Source of the DNA: an uncultured Treponema sp.
GTDB lineage: Bacteria > Spirochaetota > Spirochaetia > Treponematales > Treponemataceae
Assembly: GCA_944389965.1 (NCBI GenBank)
Contig: CALXOI010000004.1
Span: 1 to 43,785 of the forward strand
Direction of reading: 5' to 3'
Length of the DNA stretch: 43,785 nt
Positions 41,907 to 43,785 of the stretch are shown one piece after another (the stretch's first letter is position 1; every line of letters begins with the position of its first letter). The notes beneath the pieces were generated by a model that was given only the letters and a program-made list of their open reading frames with translations, made no database searches and was not told the DNA's origin. A program made the translations under genes and the position numbers.

Positions 41907-42027
41907 AAAACCTCCTGAAATAAATACATAATAAAATGACTGCGGATAACATTAAAATAATTGTTCCCGGAGTTTTGCTAAACCACACATAATCATGCGG
42001 TTACGCCACAACCTGTAAAGCAAACCG

Positions 42028-43707
42028 TCAGTAATAAAACTGAAGGGATGCGGTTACGCTGCCACTATCCATAATATAAGGATCCGCAAAAATACGGCGG
42101 GAAGCAGTTATCAGCTTCACTATATCCTGCACCGAAGCAGTTAATTTCACCCTGTCAGAAACCCGGTATTCAGCGGAAAAATCCAAAACCGGCATCATAT
42201 CAGCGCCGGATATTTGTTCCAGGATTTCAGCCTTGATCCCCCATACTCCGGAAGAAGCGGTATAGCCGGCGGAGGCATACAGGCTCTGTGCAGCCATACC
42301 GGGAAGCCGGTCAAGCCAATGCCCTGTCCAACCTGCAGACACTAGGAAATTTCCCAATCCGGCGGTAAGAACCGTCTCTGTCAGAAGGGACTTCCGGGCA
42401 ATGACACCGGACGGAAATAACCCTGCAGCTCCGGCAGACAGCGCATCATACCGGCTGTACAGAATTCCGTTACCGAAAGCCGTTTGCCGGTATTCCGCCG
42501 ATGCATCAAGAGAAAACAGGTTTCTGACAGGAATAGTACAAGATACAGATGCAAACCAGTCACTTTGTTCACCGGATGAAATATACGATTCCGGAGAAAC
42601 CGCTGTAAAAGGATTACGATCTTCAAAATCAGCCGGCACAATCGGAAAAGAATCCATTCCTCCTCGTATTTCAACAGACAACGGCAGGGCAGAAAATGCC
42701 ACAGGTAAATTCCATTCAATACCAGCACTAAACGGAACCAATAACCGGATATTCCGCGCACCGGCCCCGCTCGGAATCCATACCACGGCAGCACCGGCAT
42801 CTACCGTAAAATCTGAAATTCCCCAAATAAGTGTTGCCCCGAAATTCCCCCGCTGGAATGGATCAATGCCGGAATTCACCGCAGCGCCGGTTTTCCAGCC
42901 AGCAGAAAAACCGACGGATAAATCACCGGTTGTCCATGAAAACGACGCTTGCGGGGAAGCATCAAAAAAAGAAATGGCAGCAGGCATTTGAACAGACTGC
43001 AAACCCGCGACAATTCCCATATACCGGCTCAACCAAGCAATATCCATACCCAGCTGGAAATTACCATTCTGACCTATGGGAATCATAAATCCTGCACTTC
43101 CACCCAAAAAGCGCCGGTTAATATCATCAAACACCGGACTTTGTCCTTGTACCCCTACGGAACCGGATTTATAACTTCCATTCAGTTTCCATACCATCGG
43201 TCCGACAGTAATTGTTTTGTCGGCTGAAAGTTCCGTCATCTGATTGAAAAAGCCTTCATCAGCAGAATACGCTCCGTAAGCGTCAACAGTATGATGGGAA
43301 AAACGTACTTCAAATGGATGGGAACCGATACTATATACGGAAAAATCACCCGAAAATTGCAGCGGCCAGCCGCCGGATAAGACTCCTTCCATATACACGC
43401 TACGCATATCTGATTCCAGGGTACCGGAACTGACAGAAAAATCATTATCTTCATCTGATTCTGCAACAGCAAAATGCGGCAGGGAAGTTGTTTCAGACAA
43501 ATTTTCCGGCAATGCGTCTGAAAAATCAGGAACCGCAGCGTTATTTATTTTCTCGCTGTCACCGGAAATTACTGTTGTAATATCGGGAAGGACAATTGTT
43601 TCCGCAGCTTCCGATGAAACATCTGTCTGCGCAAAAAGTATTCCCGCTCCCCAAAAAACACAACAGAAAAAAAACAGATTCCACATACTTTTATCTGGAT
43701 ATATCAT
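42028..43707 (-). CDS. Predicted outer-membrane beta-barrel protein
   Basis: The product is about 559 residues with a signal peptide (hydrophobic core MWNLFFFCCVFWGAGILFAQ). An acidic low-complexity segment follows (about 25-90). About 450 residues then alternate hydrophobic and polar residues with many Gly, Ser, Trp and Tyr, ending SGSVTASLQFYY with a terminal aromatic, as in outer-membrane barrels. The ATG at 43707 has GAGG seven bases upstream; ATG 43719 has no such site. I recognise no named family. It lies upstream of the TolQ/R/TonB-like genes and 23 nt after the end of another coding region, which suggests an envelope operon whose motor may act on this barrel. Confidence 0.65.
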   Translation of the reverse strand: MIYPDKSMWNLFFFCCVFWGAGILFAQTDVSSEAAETIVLPDITTVISGDSEKINNAAVPDFSDALPENLSETTSLPHFAVAESDEDNDFSVSSGTLESDMRSVYMEGVLSGGWPLQFSGDFSVYSIGSHPFEVRFSHHTVDAYGAYSADEGFFNQMTELSADKTITVGPMVWKLNGSYKSGSVGVQGQSPVFDDINRRFLGGSAGFMIPIGQNGNFQLGMDIAWLSRYMGIVAGLQSVQMPAAISFFDASPQASFSWTTGDLSVGFSAGWKTGAAVNSGIDPFQRGNFGATLIWGISDFTVDAGAAVVWIPSGAGARNIRLLVPFSAGIEWNLPVAFSALPLSVEIRGGMDSFPIVPADFEDRNPFTAVSPESYISSGEQSDWFASVSCTIPVRNLFSLDASAEYRQTAFGNGILYSRYDALSAGAAGLFPSGVIARKSLLTETVLTAGLGNFLVSAGWTGHWLDRLPGMAAQSLYASAGYTASSGVWGIKAEILEQISGADMMPVLDFSAEYRVSDRVKLTASVQDIVKLITASRRIFADPYIMDSGSVTASLQFYY

Positions 43708-43730
43708 TCTATACCTCATAACACGATTAC

Positions 43731-43785
43731 TTAAACTCAGCAGCCGCTACTGTCCAAGCGGAATCCGGGTACTGCAGTTCCATTT
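43731..43785 (-). CDS. 3' end of an upstream gene cut by the window edge
   Basis: The last bases read in frame as MELQYPDSAWTVAAAEFK followed by TAA at 43731-43733. The YPDSAW...AA pattern resembles the end of a tetratricopeptide protein such as those found in Tol operons, but 18 residues are too few to be sure. It lies 23 nt before the chosen barrel-protein start, fitting the same operon. Confidence 0.4.

Overview
The window looks like a chromosomal segment of a Treponema-like spirochaete of moderate GC content. The evidence is gene content rather than a marker RNA: a giant spirochaete-type coiled-coil protein (SpiroCoCo type), a short alanyl-tRNA synthetase without the C-Ala domain, a CarD regulator with an acidic tail next to a fused ispDF gene, a stand-alone groES, spirochaete-style lipoboxes and several secreted or outer-membrane proteins. 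CGG is visibly the favoured arginine codon through most genes. A family 9 pectate lyase suggests a pectin-using host-associated or gut species. I saw no rRNA, tRNA, CRISPR array, insertion sequence or prophage.

Layout. 1-2.3 kb: pyridoxal/pyridoxamine kinase, then an M48 (Ste24-like) membrane protease. 2.4-4.8 kb: accessory island with an Rpn-family PD-(D/E)XK nuclease, a decayed partial copy of it, a probably broken small gene, an array of six 22-bp repeats bracketed by a 12-bp inverted repeat, and a second 22-nt-period repeat. 4.8-11.1 kb: dnaE - YggT membrane protein - recG, meeting a group 2 sigma-70 factor tail to tail. 12.4-15.6 kb: sugar ABC importer operon whose binding lipoprotein carries both a nonsense codon and a frameshift, while both permeases are intact; a small predicted outer-membrane protein follows. 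16.4-20.1 kb: heterodimeric ABC exporter pair with one degenerate ATP site. 20.3-23.8 kb: PL9 pectate lyase and a small secreted companion, divergent from groES. 24.3-27.6 kb: SurA-like chaperone - nusB - TPR lipoprotein. 27.7-31.6 kb: alaS divergent from carD-ispDF. 31.9-43.8 kb: one probable minus-strand operon running from the tail of an upstream protein through a beta-barrel-like protein, TolQ/ExbB, TolR/ExbD, a TonB/TolA-like transducer and a HAD hydrolase to the ~2340-residue coiled-coil protein.

The most unusual signals are: (i) good promoters placed so that transcription should begin at or within a few bases of the start codon, with no ribosome-binding site, for dnaE, alaS, carD and the exporter operon, suggesting leaderless mRNAs for core genes; (ii) the bracketed 22-bp repeat array; (iii) the doubly broken binding protein in an otherwise intact importer operon; (iv) the nested repeats of the membrane-anchored giant coiled coil, which ends in a helix-turn-helix-like segment and lies in a Tol/Ton-like operon. 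All functional assignments come from reading motifs by eye; no database search was possible.
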